DNA from: Agathobaculum desmolans ATCC 43058
GTDB lineage: Bacteria > Bacillota > Clostridia > Oscillospirales > Butyricicoccaceae
Direction of reading: 5' to 3'
Assembly (NCBI RefSeq): GCF_000701665.1
Contig: NZ_JNJN01000031.1
Location: 1-33,366, forward strand
Length of the DNA stretch: 33,366 nucleotides
In this document: piece by piece, positions 1 through 5,896 of the stretch
How positions within the stretch are numbered: the first letter of the stretch is position 1
Layout of the letters: each line of letters starts with the position of its first letter
Made by a program: the position numbers and the translations under genes
Notes under the pieces: model-generated
What the model saw: only the letters and a program-made list of their open reading frames with translations
The model's database searches: none
Told to the model about the DNA's origin: nothing

Positions 1-282
1 CGCCCCTCTGTTTGAAATATTGTATTTGGCTACGATATCATCCACACTGCCAATTCCGCTAAGATACTCTTCAATGCAATGAATCTTAAATTCCTTGGAA
101 TACCTTCTGTTTCCACTTACAAAGGCTTCAATACCGTTCGCTTCGTACTTGGATATCCATCTATATATCTCGTCACGATTCATTCCATAAACATCTTGTA
201 ATTGAGAATAGGCAACCTTACCCGACTTATACGCTTCTATGATTTCTATTTTCTTCTCTGGAGTGAATTTTATTTTGCCCAT
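1..282 (-). CDS. IS3-family transposase OrfA-like protein, N-terminal 94 residues (partial)
   Basis: The visible 94 residues start at an ATG at 282 preceded by AGGAGGA, and run off the window edge without a stop. They contain two helix-turn-helix-like segments, at about residues 10-45 (ending EIYRWISKYEANG) and 60-92 (KEFKIHCIEEYLSGIGS followed by DDIVAKYNIS). This is the pattern of the IS3/IS150 group OrfA, which binds the element's ends. The catalytic DDE part (OrfB) is not visible. Codon use is AT-rich, unlike the surrounding genes. Part of the ribosome-binding site lies in an inverted repeat (288-337). Confidence 0.8.
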   Translation of the reverse strand, partial: MGKIKFTPEKKIEIIEAYKSGKVAYSQLQDVYGMNRDEIYRWISKYEANGIEAFVSGNRRYSKEFKIHCIEEYLSGIGSVDDIVAKYNISNRGA

Positions 283-287
283 AAAAA

Positions 288-337
288 ATCCTCCTAAAGT
301 AGATTTTGGTTTTTTCCATGGTCTACTTTAGGAGGAT
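288..337 (-). repeat. Perfect 16-bp inverted repeat at the IS end, overlapping the transposase Shine-Dalgarno
   Basis: The arms at 288-303 and 322-337 are perfect reverse complements (ATCCTCCTAAAGTAGA on the plus strand) around an 18-nt spacer. The outer arm is part of the terminal repeat of the element. The inner arm contains the AGGAGGA that serves as ribosome-binding site for the transposase at 282. In an RNA entering from coaX the two arms would pair and hide this site. Confidence 0.85.
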
Positions 338-373
338 CATATCACAATGCCTGACTTTTTATATTGGCACAGC

Positions 374-408
374 AAACCCGATGCACACTGCCCGTGCACA
401 TCGGGTTT
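374..408 (-). terminator. Probable terminator after coaX
   Basis: AAACCCGATG at 374-383 pairs with CATCGGGTTT at 399-408. The 15-nt loop contains further short complementary stretches. It lies just beyond the coaX stop codon at 415. The T-tract on the minus strand is short (TTT and then GC), so termination may be leaky. Confidence 0.55.
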
Positions 409-414
409 TCCGGC

Positions 415-1245
415 TCAGCCGTCATTCTCATTTTCTTCGATCAAACAGGTTTCGCTGTCCAGCATACGCCCCTCAAACGCCTCATAATTGTTCTCATAAA
501 TCAGACGCAGCCCCTCCAGCGTCAGGTTGGGATCGACCTCGTCGATCAGCGGGCAATACCGTGCCATCATGCGCCCCATGCCGCCGGTAGCAACCACACG
601 TGTGTTTTCCCCCAGCTCGGCACGGATATCCGTGATGATACCGGTCAATGCGCCCACATAGCCGCGCACCGCGCCCGACTGCATGGACTGCACCGTGGTT
701 TTGCCAATCGCCTTTTCCGGACGCTCAATATCCACCCGCGGCAGCTTGGAGGTCTTCAGGAACAGCGCCTCCATCGCGACCTTCAACCCGGGAAAGATCG
801 CGCCGCCCTGATAGGCGCCGTCCGCATCGATCGCATCGAAAGTTGTTGCCGTACCGATATCGACGATCACCAGCGGCTTGCCGTATTTGCGCACAGCAGA
901 TACCGCGTTGACCAGCCGATCCATTCCCACCTCGCGCGGGTTGGCATAGCAGTTCTCTATCCCGATATCCACATCACGCCCTGCGATCACAGGTTTTACG
1001 CACAGGTATTTGCGGATCGCATTGATCAGCGTATACATCACCGGCGGCACGACCGATGCAATGATAACCGCATGCGTCTCCGCCCGGTCGATCCCGTGGA
1101 AGTGATAGTACTGCGATATCATCATACCAAGCTCATCCGAAGTGCGCTCGGCATTGGTTGAAATACGGAAAGAACCGCGCAGTTTTTCCCCTTCATATAA
1201 TCCAAATACCATATTGGTATTCCCTACGTCAATGGCTAACAGCAT
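415..1245 (-). CDS. coaX: Type III pantothenate kinase
   Basis: CoaX phosphorylates pantothenate with ATP, the first step of coenzyme A synthesis, in the cytoplasm. The 276-residue protein has the ASKHA phosphate-binding start AIDVGNTN (Asp6 to Thr10), the conserved GMDRLVNAV segment and IVDIGTATTFD, all typical of the CoaX/Baf family; the length is normal. I start at the ATG at 1245, preceded by AAGGGG, because a longer frame reaching 1338 adds 31 residues unrelated to the family and overlaps the upstream gene. It lies 13 nt after the phosphoesterase gene and probably shares its promoter. Type III enzymes need a monovalent cation and are not inhibited by CoA (family knowledge). Confidence 0.95.
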   Translation of the reverse strand: MLLAIDVGNTNMVFGLYEGEKLRGSFRISTNAERTSDELGMMISQYYHFHGIDRAETHAVIIASVVPPVMYTLINAIRKYLCVKPVIAGRDVDIGIENCYANPREVGMDRLVNAVSAVRKYGKPLVIVDIGTATTFDAIDADGAYQGGAIFPGLKVAMEALFLKTSKLPRVDIERPEKAIGKTTVQSMQSGAVRGYVGALTGIITDIRAELGENTRVVATGGMGRMMARYCPLIDEVDPNLTLEGLRLIYENNYEAFEGRMLDSETCLIEENENDG

Positions 1246-1258
1246 GTCTTTTTTCCCC

Positions 1259-1771
1259 TTACCCCTTGATTTTTTCCATCCGCAGCAGGCCGCCGTCCTC
1301 ATCCAGCAGCGCCAGCCCGCATGGGCAGCCGTCCTCAACCGTCAGCCGCGCATAGCTTTCCGGCCCGCCGCGCGGCAGGCTGATACTGCCCGGATTGCAC
1401 ACCAGCACACCGCTGTCCCACGTCAGCTCCATGCGGTGCGTATGGCCGTAAAACGCAAGTGCACAGCCCTGCTCCCGGGCACGCTGCGCCACCAGACCGC
1501 CGGACAGCATATAGACCCGTTCCCGATGACCATGCGTTAAAAAAATACGCGTCTGCCCAATGGATACGACCGTTTCCCACGGCACATCCGGATCAAAATC
1601 ATTGTTGCCGCGTACCCGGCAGACCGGCAGCGAGGGATAAATGTACGCAAGCTCCCGCGCATCACCGGCATAATCCCCTAAATGGAATACCCTGTCAGGT
1701 TTTTCCCGCTCGATCGCTGCAATCATACCCGCGGTTCCGCCGTGCGAATCCGAGAAGATCAAAATTTTCAC
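1259..1771 (-). CDS. YfcE/MJ0936-type metallophosphoesterase
   Basis: This is a 170-residue cytoplasmic calcineurin-like phosphodiesterase. Metal ligands are visible as FSDSHGG (Asp8, His10), HLGDYAGD (Asp33), RGNNDFD (the GNND/GNHD block at about 55-58), THGHRERV and the C-terminal YGHTHR. The family hydrolyses phosphodiesters in vitro with Mn or related metals; the physiological substrate is usually unknown. The start is a GTG at 1771, since reading AAAATTTTG after it gives the normal N-terminus MKILIFSDSHG, with a GGGG-containing ribosome-binding site just upstream. It is the first gene of a two-gene unit with coaX. The pairing does not by itself indicate a role in CoA metabolism. Confidence 0.9.
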   Translation of the reverse strand: MKILIFSDSHGGTAGMIAAIEREKPDRVFHLGDYAGDARELAYIYPSLPVCRVRGNNDFDPDVPWETVVSIGQTRIFLTHGHRERVYMLSGGLVAQRAREQGCALAFYGHTHRMELTWDSGVLVCNPGSISLPRGGPESYARLTVEDGCPCGLALLDEDGGLLRMEKIKG

Positions 1772-1801
1772 ACCTACCGCCCCTTTCGCCGCAATAGCAG
1801 T

Positions 1802-1830
1802 ATTTTACACCGTGCAGGCACACTTGTAAA
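1802..1830 (-). promoter_or_regulatory. Sigma-A-type promoter for the phosphoesterase-coaX unit
   Basis: On the minus strand TTTACA (1825-1830) is separated by 17 bp from TAAAAT (1802-1807), about 30 bp before the GTG at 1771. It is arranged back-to-back with the promoter at 1837-1866. Confidence 0.6.
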
Positions 1831-1836
1831 CCGGTT

Positions 1837-1866
1837 TTCACATTTTTTCTCCGCGCTGCATATACT
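1837..1866 (+). promoter_or_regulatory. Promoter for the three-gene unknown operon
   Basis: TTCACA (1837-1842) and TATACT (1861-1866) are separated by 18 bp and lie about 35 bp before the ATG at 1901. The fit to the sigma-A consensus is good (5 of 6 at each box). A sporulation sigma factor cannot be excluded because the -10 lies in CATATACT. Confidence 0.5.
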
Positions 1867-1900
1867 GGCAGTAAATGATGTTTGGAAAGGGATGGATACC

Positions 1901-2161
1901 ATGTCTGATCAAAATGAAATGTTCCGCCGTCTCACCGGCGATCCGGAAACTGTTGCAGCACTGCGCCGCGCCCTGCACACACCGGACGGCAGGCAGGCCG
2001 CGCAGGTGATCTCCGACCGGCACGCCGATGTGCTGGAACGCGCCGCGCAGGCCGCACAGCGCGGTGACATGGGAGAAGCCGCACGGCTGGCACAGCAGCT
2101 CATGCAGACACAGGAGGGCGCGCGGCTGGCCGATAAGCTCAAACAGATCTTCCACCCGTAA
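1901..2161 (+). CDS. Small helical protein of unknown function, first gene of three-gene cluster
   Basis: I do not recognise a named family. The 86-residue soluble protein starts MSDQNEMFRRLTGDP and is predicted almost wholly alpha-helical, with Ala/Gln/Arg-rich segments (VLERAAQAAQRGDMGEAARL) that could form a helical hairpin. It has no signal peptide, membrane segment or cysteine. The ATG at 1901 is chosen because GGAAAGGG (1884-1891) sits about 9 nt before it, whereas the in-frame ATG at 1892 overlaps that site. It is followed after 12 nt by the next gene and probably cotranscribed with it. Similar small-gene trios seem to recur in Clostridia (from memory, not checked). Confidence 0.75.
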   Translation: MSDQNEMFRRLTGDPETVAALRRALHTPDGRQAAQVISDRHADVLERAAQAAQRGDMGEAARLAQQLMQTQEGARLADKLKQIFHP

Positions 2162-2173
2162 GGAGGCAGCTCC

Positions 2174-2563
2174 ATGGACAATGATATGCTTTCCTCTCTG
2201 CTCAGCGACCCCGCCGCCCTGCAAAATGCCATGCAGGCGGTTTCCGGTATGTTGGGCGGAGCAGATAGCGCCGAACCGTCCGTCTCACCCGGCTATGATC
2301 CCACCGCCGAGCTGATGGAACACGCCTTGCCGGTGATCGGCACGATCGTGCAAAGCGGGCAGAGCGCTGTCCGTCAGGAAAAACGCGCCCTGCTGGGCGC
2401 GCTCAAGCCGTTCGTTACCAAAGAGGTTGCAGGCCAGTTTGACCATGCCCTGCGGCTGGTCAGCATCGCGCGGATGGCTCGCGCCGCCCTTGGGCAATTC
2501 GGGCAGGAATCCCCGCTGTCCGGCCCGGCAGACCATCCCGATCCCGGTACATCAAGCCGCTGA
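2174..2563 (+). CDS. Conserved hypothetical protein, second gene of three-gene cluster
   Basis: This 129-residue protein has no named family that I can assign. The N-terminus MDNDMLSSLLSDPAALQNAM and the segment QAVSGMLGG form a short helical region. A disordered, Pro/Ser-rich linker lies at about residues 34-45. A conserved-looking amphipathic block, LLGALKPFVTKEVAGQFDHA continuing to about residue 108, resembles the 'ALKPFLS...R..ID.A..L..LA' pattern I recall from clostridial hypothetical proteins. The C-terminal 20 residues look disordered. A good ribosome-binding site (AAGGAGG, 2160-2166) precedes the ATG. Function is unknown; its neighbours suggest a role shared with the membrane protein encoded next. 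Confidence 0.75.
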   Translation: MDNDMLSSLLSDPAALQNAMQAVSGMLGGADSAEPSVSPGYDPTAELMEHALPVIGTIVQSGQSAVRQEKRALLGALKPFVTKEVAGQFDHALRLVSIARMARAALGQFGQESPLSGPADHPDPGTSSR

Positions 2564-2586
2564 ACAAAAAGGGAGAGGATTCCATA

Positions 2587-2868
2587 TTGTACAACCGTTA
2601 TTTGACCGCAGCCGCCGAAAGCGAACCGATCCCGCACCATATTCCCGAACCGGACAGCACCACATACGCAACTGACCATCCGTCTCCTGCATCCGGATTG
2701 ATGCACGGCCTGTCCGCACGGCTGCAAAACATCCATCTGGATCAGGATACCCTTCTCGTGCTTGCCATCGTATGGTTCCTGCTGAGCGGAAGCGAAGATA
2801 CATCGGACGGCAGCACCGATTGGGAACAACTGCTCCTGATCGGTATTCTGCTGTTTCTTGGGATCTGA
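2587..2868 (+). CDS. Small membrane protein of unknown function, third gene of cluster
   Basis: The 93-residue product starts at a TTG (2587) with GGGAGAGG about 9 nt upstream. It begins MYNRYL, continues with a Pro/Ser/Thr-rich, probably disordered stretch to about residue 37, and ends with two hydrophobic segments at about 54-67 (TLLVLAIVWFLLSG) and 80-93 (ELLIGI-like, running to the last residue) separated by the acidic loop SEDTSDGSTD. This suggests a membrane hairpin with an acidic turn. The stop codon lies within the stem of the terminator. I know of similar acidic-loop mini-membrane proteins in Clostridia but no assigned function. Confidence 0.7.
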   Translation: MYNRYLTAAAESEPIPHHIPEPDSTTYATDHPSPASGLMHGLSARLQNIHLDQDTLLVLAIVWFLLSGSEDTSDGSTDWEQLLLIGILLFLGI

Positions 2869-2889
2869 CTTCAGTCAGATCCCTTTTTT
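2860..2889 (+). terminator. Intrinsic terminator of the three-gene operon
   Basis: GGGATCTGAC (2860-2869) pairs perfectly with GTCAGATCCC (2874-2883) around a TTCA loop and is followed by six T residues (2884-2889). It ends the plus-strand operon. Its stem includes the stop codons of both converging genes (2866-2868 plus, 2871-2873 minus). Confidence 0.9.
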
Positions 2890-3197
2890 CTGCGCGGACG
2901 CGGCGCAGGCAACGCCGCACAGGTCTGCCGCACCAGCTCCGCCAGAAATGCACGATCCTCCAGATCCTCCACATACAAAAAGCGTGCACCTTCATGCGGC
3001 ATCACAATTTCCACCGCGGGCAGCAGTGCCCGCCCCACCGGGGTGATCTTTAGGCAGAGCATATCCTCCTCGATTGTGGCAAAAAATTTCCCATCGCACC
3101 ACAAGCCATATTCTCCAAACATCGGCCGGCACACCACTGTTCCTGCCTGCGCCAGCTGCTCACAGACGTATTGTACAAATGCAGGACTGCTGGCCAT
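2871..3197 (-). CDS. TfoX/Sxy N-terminal domain protein
   Basis: The 108-residue protein matches the TfoX N-terminal domain: MASSPAFVQYVCEQLAQAG, then the signature RPMFGEYGLWCDGKFFA and EDMLCLKITPVG. In gamma-proteobacteria TfoX/Sxy activates competence together with CRP. Stand-alone TfoX-N proteins in Firmicutes have no established role, so I do not assign competence. It lacks the C-terminal TfoX domain. The basic C-terminus (RPRRKKGSD) could contact nucleic acid. It begins 3 nt after rsmA ends; an AAGGGG in the last rsmA codons probably acts as its ribosome-binding site, implying translational coupling. Confidence 0.85.
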   Translation of the reverse strand: MASSPAFVQYVCEQLAQAGTVVCRPMFGEYGLWCDGKFFATIEEDMLCLKITPVGRALLPAVEIVMPHEGARFLYVEDLEDRAFLAELVRQTCAALPAPRPRRKKGSD

Positions 3198-3200
3198 TGG

Positions 3201-4070
3201 TCATACCCCTTTCAGGCGATCCGCCGCCGCATCTGCCAGACGCGCAAAATCCATCAGGCTCAGCCGTTCCCCGCGCACCCGCGCATCCAGCCCTACCGAG
3301 CATACCAACCCGGCGATCGCCTCCTTATCCATCTCACTGCCGAGCACCGGACCCAGCGCATTGACCAGCGTTTTGCGCCGCATGTTAAAGGCGGCGCGCA
3401 CCAGAGCAAAGAACAGCTTTTCATCCTTGGTCTGCACCGCAGGCTGTTCCAGCGGCGTCAGCTGCAGTACTGCGGAATCCACCTTGGGACGCGGCACAAA
3501 GCAATCCGCCGGCACATCAAACAGGATCTTCGCCGCCGCATGATACTGCACATAAATGGTAAACGCCGAATAGGCCGCTGTGCCCGGCTGTGCGCAGATA
3601 CGCTGCGCGACCTCGCGCTGCACCATCACCGTAATGCGTGTAAAAGCACGGCTTTCCAGCAGCGCAGTGATCGCCGGTGTGGTGATATAATACGGCAGGT
3701 TGGCGCAGGCGACCGCGCGTTCCTCCCCGAATTTTTCACGGCACAGCGCCGCCAGATCAAGCGCAAGCACATCGCCCTGCACGATCTCGTAATTGTTATG
3801 CTCGGAAAGCGTTTCCGCCAGCACCGGCAGCAGGGCACGGTCCAGCTCCACCGCGACCACGCGCGCCGCACGGCGGCACAGCTCGTCTGTCAGGCAGCCC
3901 ATACCCGGGCCGACCTCGACCACACAGCCTGTTTCTGCCGCGCCGCTCTGCTCGGCAATACGACGCGGCACACTGGCATCGGTCAAAAAATTTTGCCCGA
4001 GCGACTTAGAAAAGTGAAAACCGTGCCGTCCCAACACGGCACGGATGGTTTCAATATCGCAAAGGTTCAT
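3201..4070 (-). CDS. rsmA: 16S rRNA (adenine1518/1519-N6,N6)-dimethyltransferase
   Basis: RsmA (KsgA) dimethylates two adjacent adenines in helix 45 of 16S rRNA using SAM during late 30S assembly. The 289-residue protein shows the N-terminal SKSLGQNFLTD signature, the SAM-binding VVEVGPGMGCLTDEL, acidic VVAVELD, GDVLALD and the catalytic ANLPYYIT motif (N-L-P-Y), followed by the helical C-terminal domain with FVPRPKVDSAVL. Length and domains are normal. The ATG at 4070 has GGGGGAAC upstream. In Firmicutes it often sits near veg and rnmV; here it is followed by the TfoX-N gene. Confidence 0.97.
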   Translation of the reverse strand: MNLCDIETIRAVLGRHGFHFSKSLGQNFLTDASVPRRIAEQSGAAETGCVVEVGPGMGCLTDELCRRAARVVAVELDRALLPVLAETLSEHNNYEIVQGDVLALDLAALCREKFGEERAVACANLPYYITTPAITALLESRAFTRITVMVQREVAQRICAQPGTAAYSAFTIYVQYHAAAKILFDVPADCFVPRPKVDSAVLQLTPLEQPAVQTKDEKLFFALVRAAFNMRRKTLVNALGPVLGSEMDKEAIAGLVCSVGLDARVRGERLSLMDFARLADAAADRLKGV

Positions 4071-4167
4071 ACCGTTCCCCCTCTATTTATCCTTCTGTCC
4101 TTTTTCTGACCCTTGATCTATCCGCATCCCGCCATATACACAGCAAGATGCATCAAGCAGCCGTTAC

Positions 4168-4197
4168 AGTATAAATGTACAAACAATTATCTGTTGA
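4168..4197 (-). promoter_or_regulatory. rsmA: Possible rsmA promoter
   Basis: On the minus strand TCAACA (4192-4197) is separated by 18 bp from TATACT (4168-4173). The -35 is weak (4 of 6). This would give an rsmA leader of about 90 nt in which I see no riboswitch-like structure. The rest of 4071-4296 holds no gene that I can support. Confidence 0.4.
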
Positions 4198-4296
4198 TAC
4201 GGCGAGTGAGAAAAACTTCCATCCGGAAACTTTTTCATCCGTTTTGAAGCAATTCGTCTGCGCTTTTTCGGCAAAGCGCCAGTTTACGGCAATCTC

Positions 4297-4324
4297 AAGG
4301 CCGGCGGCACAAGCCGCCGGCCTT
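4297..4324 (-). terminator. Strong hairpin after hpf, probable terminator
   Basis: AAGGCCGGCGGC (4297-4308) pairs perfectly with GCCGCCGGCCTT (4313-4324) around ACAA. It lies 27 nt after the hpf stop codon. The following T-tract on the minus strand is short (CCTTGAG). On the plus strand it is followed by TT, but no plus-strand gene precedes it. A second, weaker hairpin lies at 4260-4279. Confidence 0.7.
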
Positions 4325-4350
4325 TTGCTCAGATTTTCCGATTGACCGAT

Positions 4351-4878
4351 TTATTCTTCACCCTCGATCAGACCATAACCGCCTGCCGCACGCTTGTACA
4401 CCACCGCATGGATGTTGTCCGCATCTGCGTTGCGGAAGAAATAGAACTGATGATCCAGCAAATTCATTTGCAGGATCGCTTCGTCCACGCTCATCGGCTT
4501 GACCTCAAAGCGCTTGCGGCGCACCACATCAAAATCATCCTCTGCCAGAGCCGCCTGCTGCTCGGCGATCTTATCAAACGCACCCTCGCGCAGACGCTTT
4601 TCCAGACGTGTCTTATGCTTGCGGATCTGACGCTCGATGCTGCTGACCGCACCGTCCACCGAAGCAAACATATCGGTCGTTGTTTCCTCTGCACGGACGA
4701 CCAGACCGGTCTGGCGCACGGTGACCTCCACCGTTTGCTTGCCGCGCAGCTCGCTGAAGGTCAGCGTGGTATCCGAATCCTGGTGGAAATACCGATCCAG
4801 CTTTTCGACCTTGCGCAGCGCATATTGACGCAGATCGTCGTCAATTTTGATCTTTCTCTCGACGATGGTAAACTTCAT
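4351..4878 (-). CDS. hpf: Long-form ribosome hibernation promoting factor
   Basis: Long HPF binds the decoding region of 30S subunits through its N-terminal domain and dimerises 70S ribosomes into inactive 100S particles through its C-terminal domain in stationary phase or stress. The 175-residue length and two domains fit this: residues 1-100 start MKFTIVERKIKIDDDLRQYA with the basic helix IRKHKTRLEKRLREG, and residues about 120-175 have the dimerisation signature KPMSVDEAILQMNLLDHQFY ending with GGYGLIEGEE. The ATG at 4878 is preceded by AGGAGATGA. It is monocistronic, with its own promoter and a hairpin at its 3' side. Confidence 0.96.
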   Translation of the reverse strand: MKFTIVERKIKIDDDLRQYALRKVEKLDRYFHQDSDTTLTFSELRGKQTVEVTVRQTGLVVRAEETTTDMFASVDGAVSSIERQIRKHKTRLEKRLREGAFDKIAEQQAALAEDDFDVVRRKRFEVKPMSVDEAILQMNLLDHQFYFFRNADADNIHAVVYKRAAGGYGLIEGEE

Positions 4879-4897
4879 GACATCATCTCCTAACGGG

Positions 4898-4955
4898 CAG
4901 GATGCCCAACTTACTGCGGCCCCGTCCCCTCTCGCCGGAGGAGGCGAGCACCATT
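4898..4955 (-). promoter_or_regulatory. hpf: Structured leader of hpf
   Basis: The leader of about 90 nt between the promoter at 4973-5002 and the start codon contains a stem CTCGCC/GGCGAG around TCCTCC at about 4931-4948, and a short GGGC/GCCC hairpin closer to the ribosome-binding site, at about 4896-4908. The loop of the first stem is complementary to a Shine-Dalgarno sequence. The function is unknown; it does not resemble a riboswitch known to me. Confidence 0.35.
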
Positions 4956-4972
4956 GAGGATTTGCTGTCTTT

Positions 4973-5002
4973 ATTATAACACGCTTTCGTACAAATTGTC
5001 CA
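4973..5002 (-). promoter_or_regulatory. hpf: Promoter of hpf
   Basis: On the minus strand TGGACA (4997-5002) is separated by 18 bp from TATAAT (4973-4978). This is a perfect -10 with a good -35. In Bacillus hpf is also driven by stress sigma factors; no such additional box was identified here. Confidence 0.7.
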
Positions 5003-5053
5003 ATCTATTTTAACAAAGTTCACAATTTGTTCAGCAGCTTTCCCAACAGAAAA

Positions 5054-5896
5054 TCAAATTTCTCCTTCGGCGTGGCGGGTCACATGGCAAGAGATATTGA
5101 CTACGCAGGGCAGCCCTGCGATATGCGTACCAAACGGTTCGATCGCGCAGGCCAGCGCAGTGACCGTGCCGCCCAGTCCCTGCGGTCCCACACCCGAAGC
5201 ATTGACCCGATCGAGCACCGCCTGCTCCATCGCCGCATACAGCGGATCACTGTTTTTCTCATTCACCGGGCGCAGCAGCGCACGCTTGGCCAGATATGCC
5301 GCCTTATCCGACGTACCGCCCAGCCCCACGCCGATCACAACCGGTGGACAGGGGTTCGACCCCGCATGAATGCACGCATCCGCGATAAAGTCCACGATTT
5401 GCTCCTGCGTAGCGGCAGGCGTGAACATTTTCATCGCGCTCATATTCTCCGATCCGAACCCCTTGGGCGCCACCGTAATCTTTACCCGATCTCCCGGCAC
5501 CAGTGAGGTATACAGCACGCACGGCGTGTTGTCATTGGTGTTTTCCCGCCGCAGCGGATCACCCACCACGGACAAGCGCAGATAGCCGTCGATATAACCG
5601 CGGCGCACACCCTCGGTCACAGCATCTTCAAATACGCCTCCGGTCAGATGTACCTCCTGACCGATCTCCGCAAAAACGATCGCCATGCCCGTATCCTGAC
5701 AGACCGGCACATCATTCTGCCGTGCCAGATCGCAATTTGCGATCATCTCTCCGAAAATCTCCTTGCCGAGCGGCGACTGTTCCGCTTCACGTCCCTCCAC
5801 AAACGCCTGCCGCAGATCCGCGGGCAGATAATAGTTTGCATCTATGCACAGACGGCGCACCAGCGCGGTCACTTCCGAAACATCAATCGTTCTCAT
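5054..5896 (-). CDS. Class I fumarate hydratase / tartrate dehydratase alpha subunit (no beta subunit adjacent)
   Basis: Class I fumarases interconvert fumarate and malate with an oxygen-sensitive [4Fe-4S] cluster; in many anaerobes they are split into alpha and beta chains. The 280-residue product covers the complete alpha domain, including the likely cluster ligands Cys66 (VPVCQDTGM), Cys183 (GSNPCPPVVIG) and Cys270 (VVNISCHVTRHA), and the GLGGTSDKAAYLAKRAL loop. The alpha chain normally needs a beta chain encoded directly after it. Here 175 bp of noncoding DNA and hpf follow instead. Its ATG overlaps the amidohydrolase stop by 4 nt (ATGA), so the two are translationally coupled. Tartrate or another hydroxy acid is an alternative substrate. 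Confidence 0.9.
   Translation of the reverse strand: MRTIDVSEVTALVRRLCIDANYYLPADLRQAFVEGREAEQSPLGKEIFGEMIANCDLARQNDVPVCQDTGMAIVFAEIGQEVHLTGGVFEDAVTEGVRRGYIDGYLRLSVVGDPLRRENTNDNTPCVLYTSLVPGDRVKITVAPKGFGSENMSAMKMFTPAATQEQIVDFIADACIHAGSNPCPPVVIGVGLGGTSDKAAYLAKRALLRPVNEKNSDPLYAAMEQAVLDRVNASGVGPQGLGGTVTALACAIEPFGTHIAGLPCVVNISCHVTRHAEGEI

Larger units (their letters stand above)
1..339 (-). mobile_element. IS3-family insertion sequence, left-end fragment cut by window edge
   Basis: Reading the minus strand, the element starts at 339 with TGATCCTCCTAAAGTAGACC, a plausible IS3-type terminal repeat because it begins with TG and lies just upstream of a transposase OrfA. The DNA is much more AT-rich than the neighbouring genes, which suggests recent arrival. 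The rest of the element lies outside the window. A related end sequence occurs at 33066-33090. The target duplication cannot be checked because the other end is not visible. Confidence 0.75.

Noticed and set aside
1415-1771. Extended coaX start at 1338.
   Set aside because: It would overlap the phosphoesterase gene and add residues unlike the family. The ATG at 1245 has a good ribosome-binding site and the proper N-terminus.
4257-4280. Hairpin at the hpf 3' region as a second terminator.
   Set aside because: The stem is only about 7 bp and has no T-tract on the minus strand.
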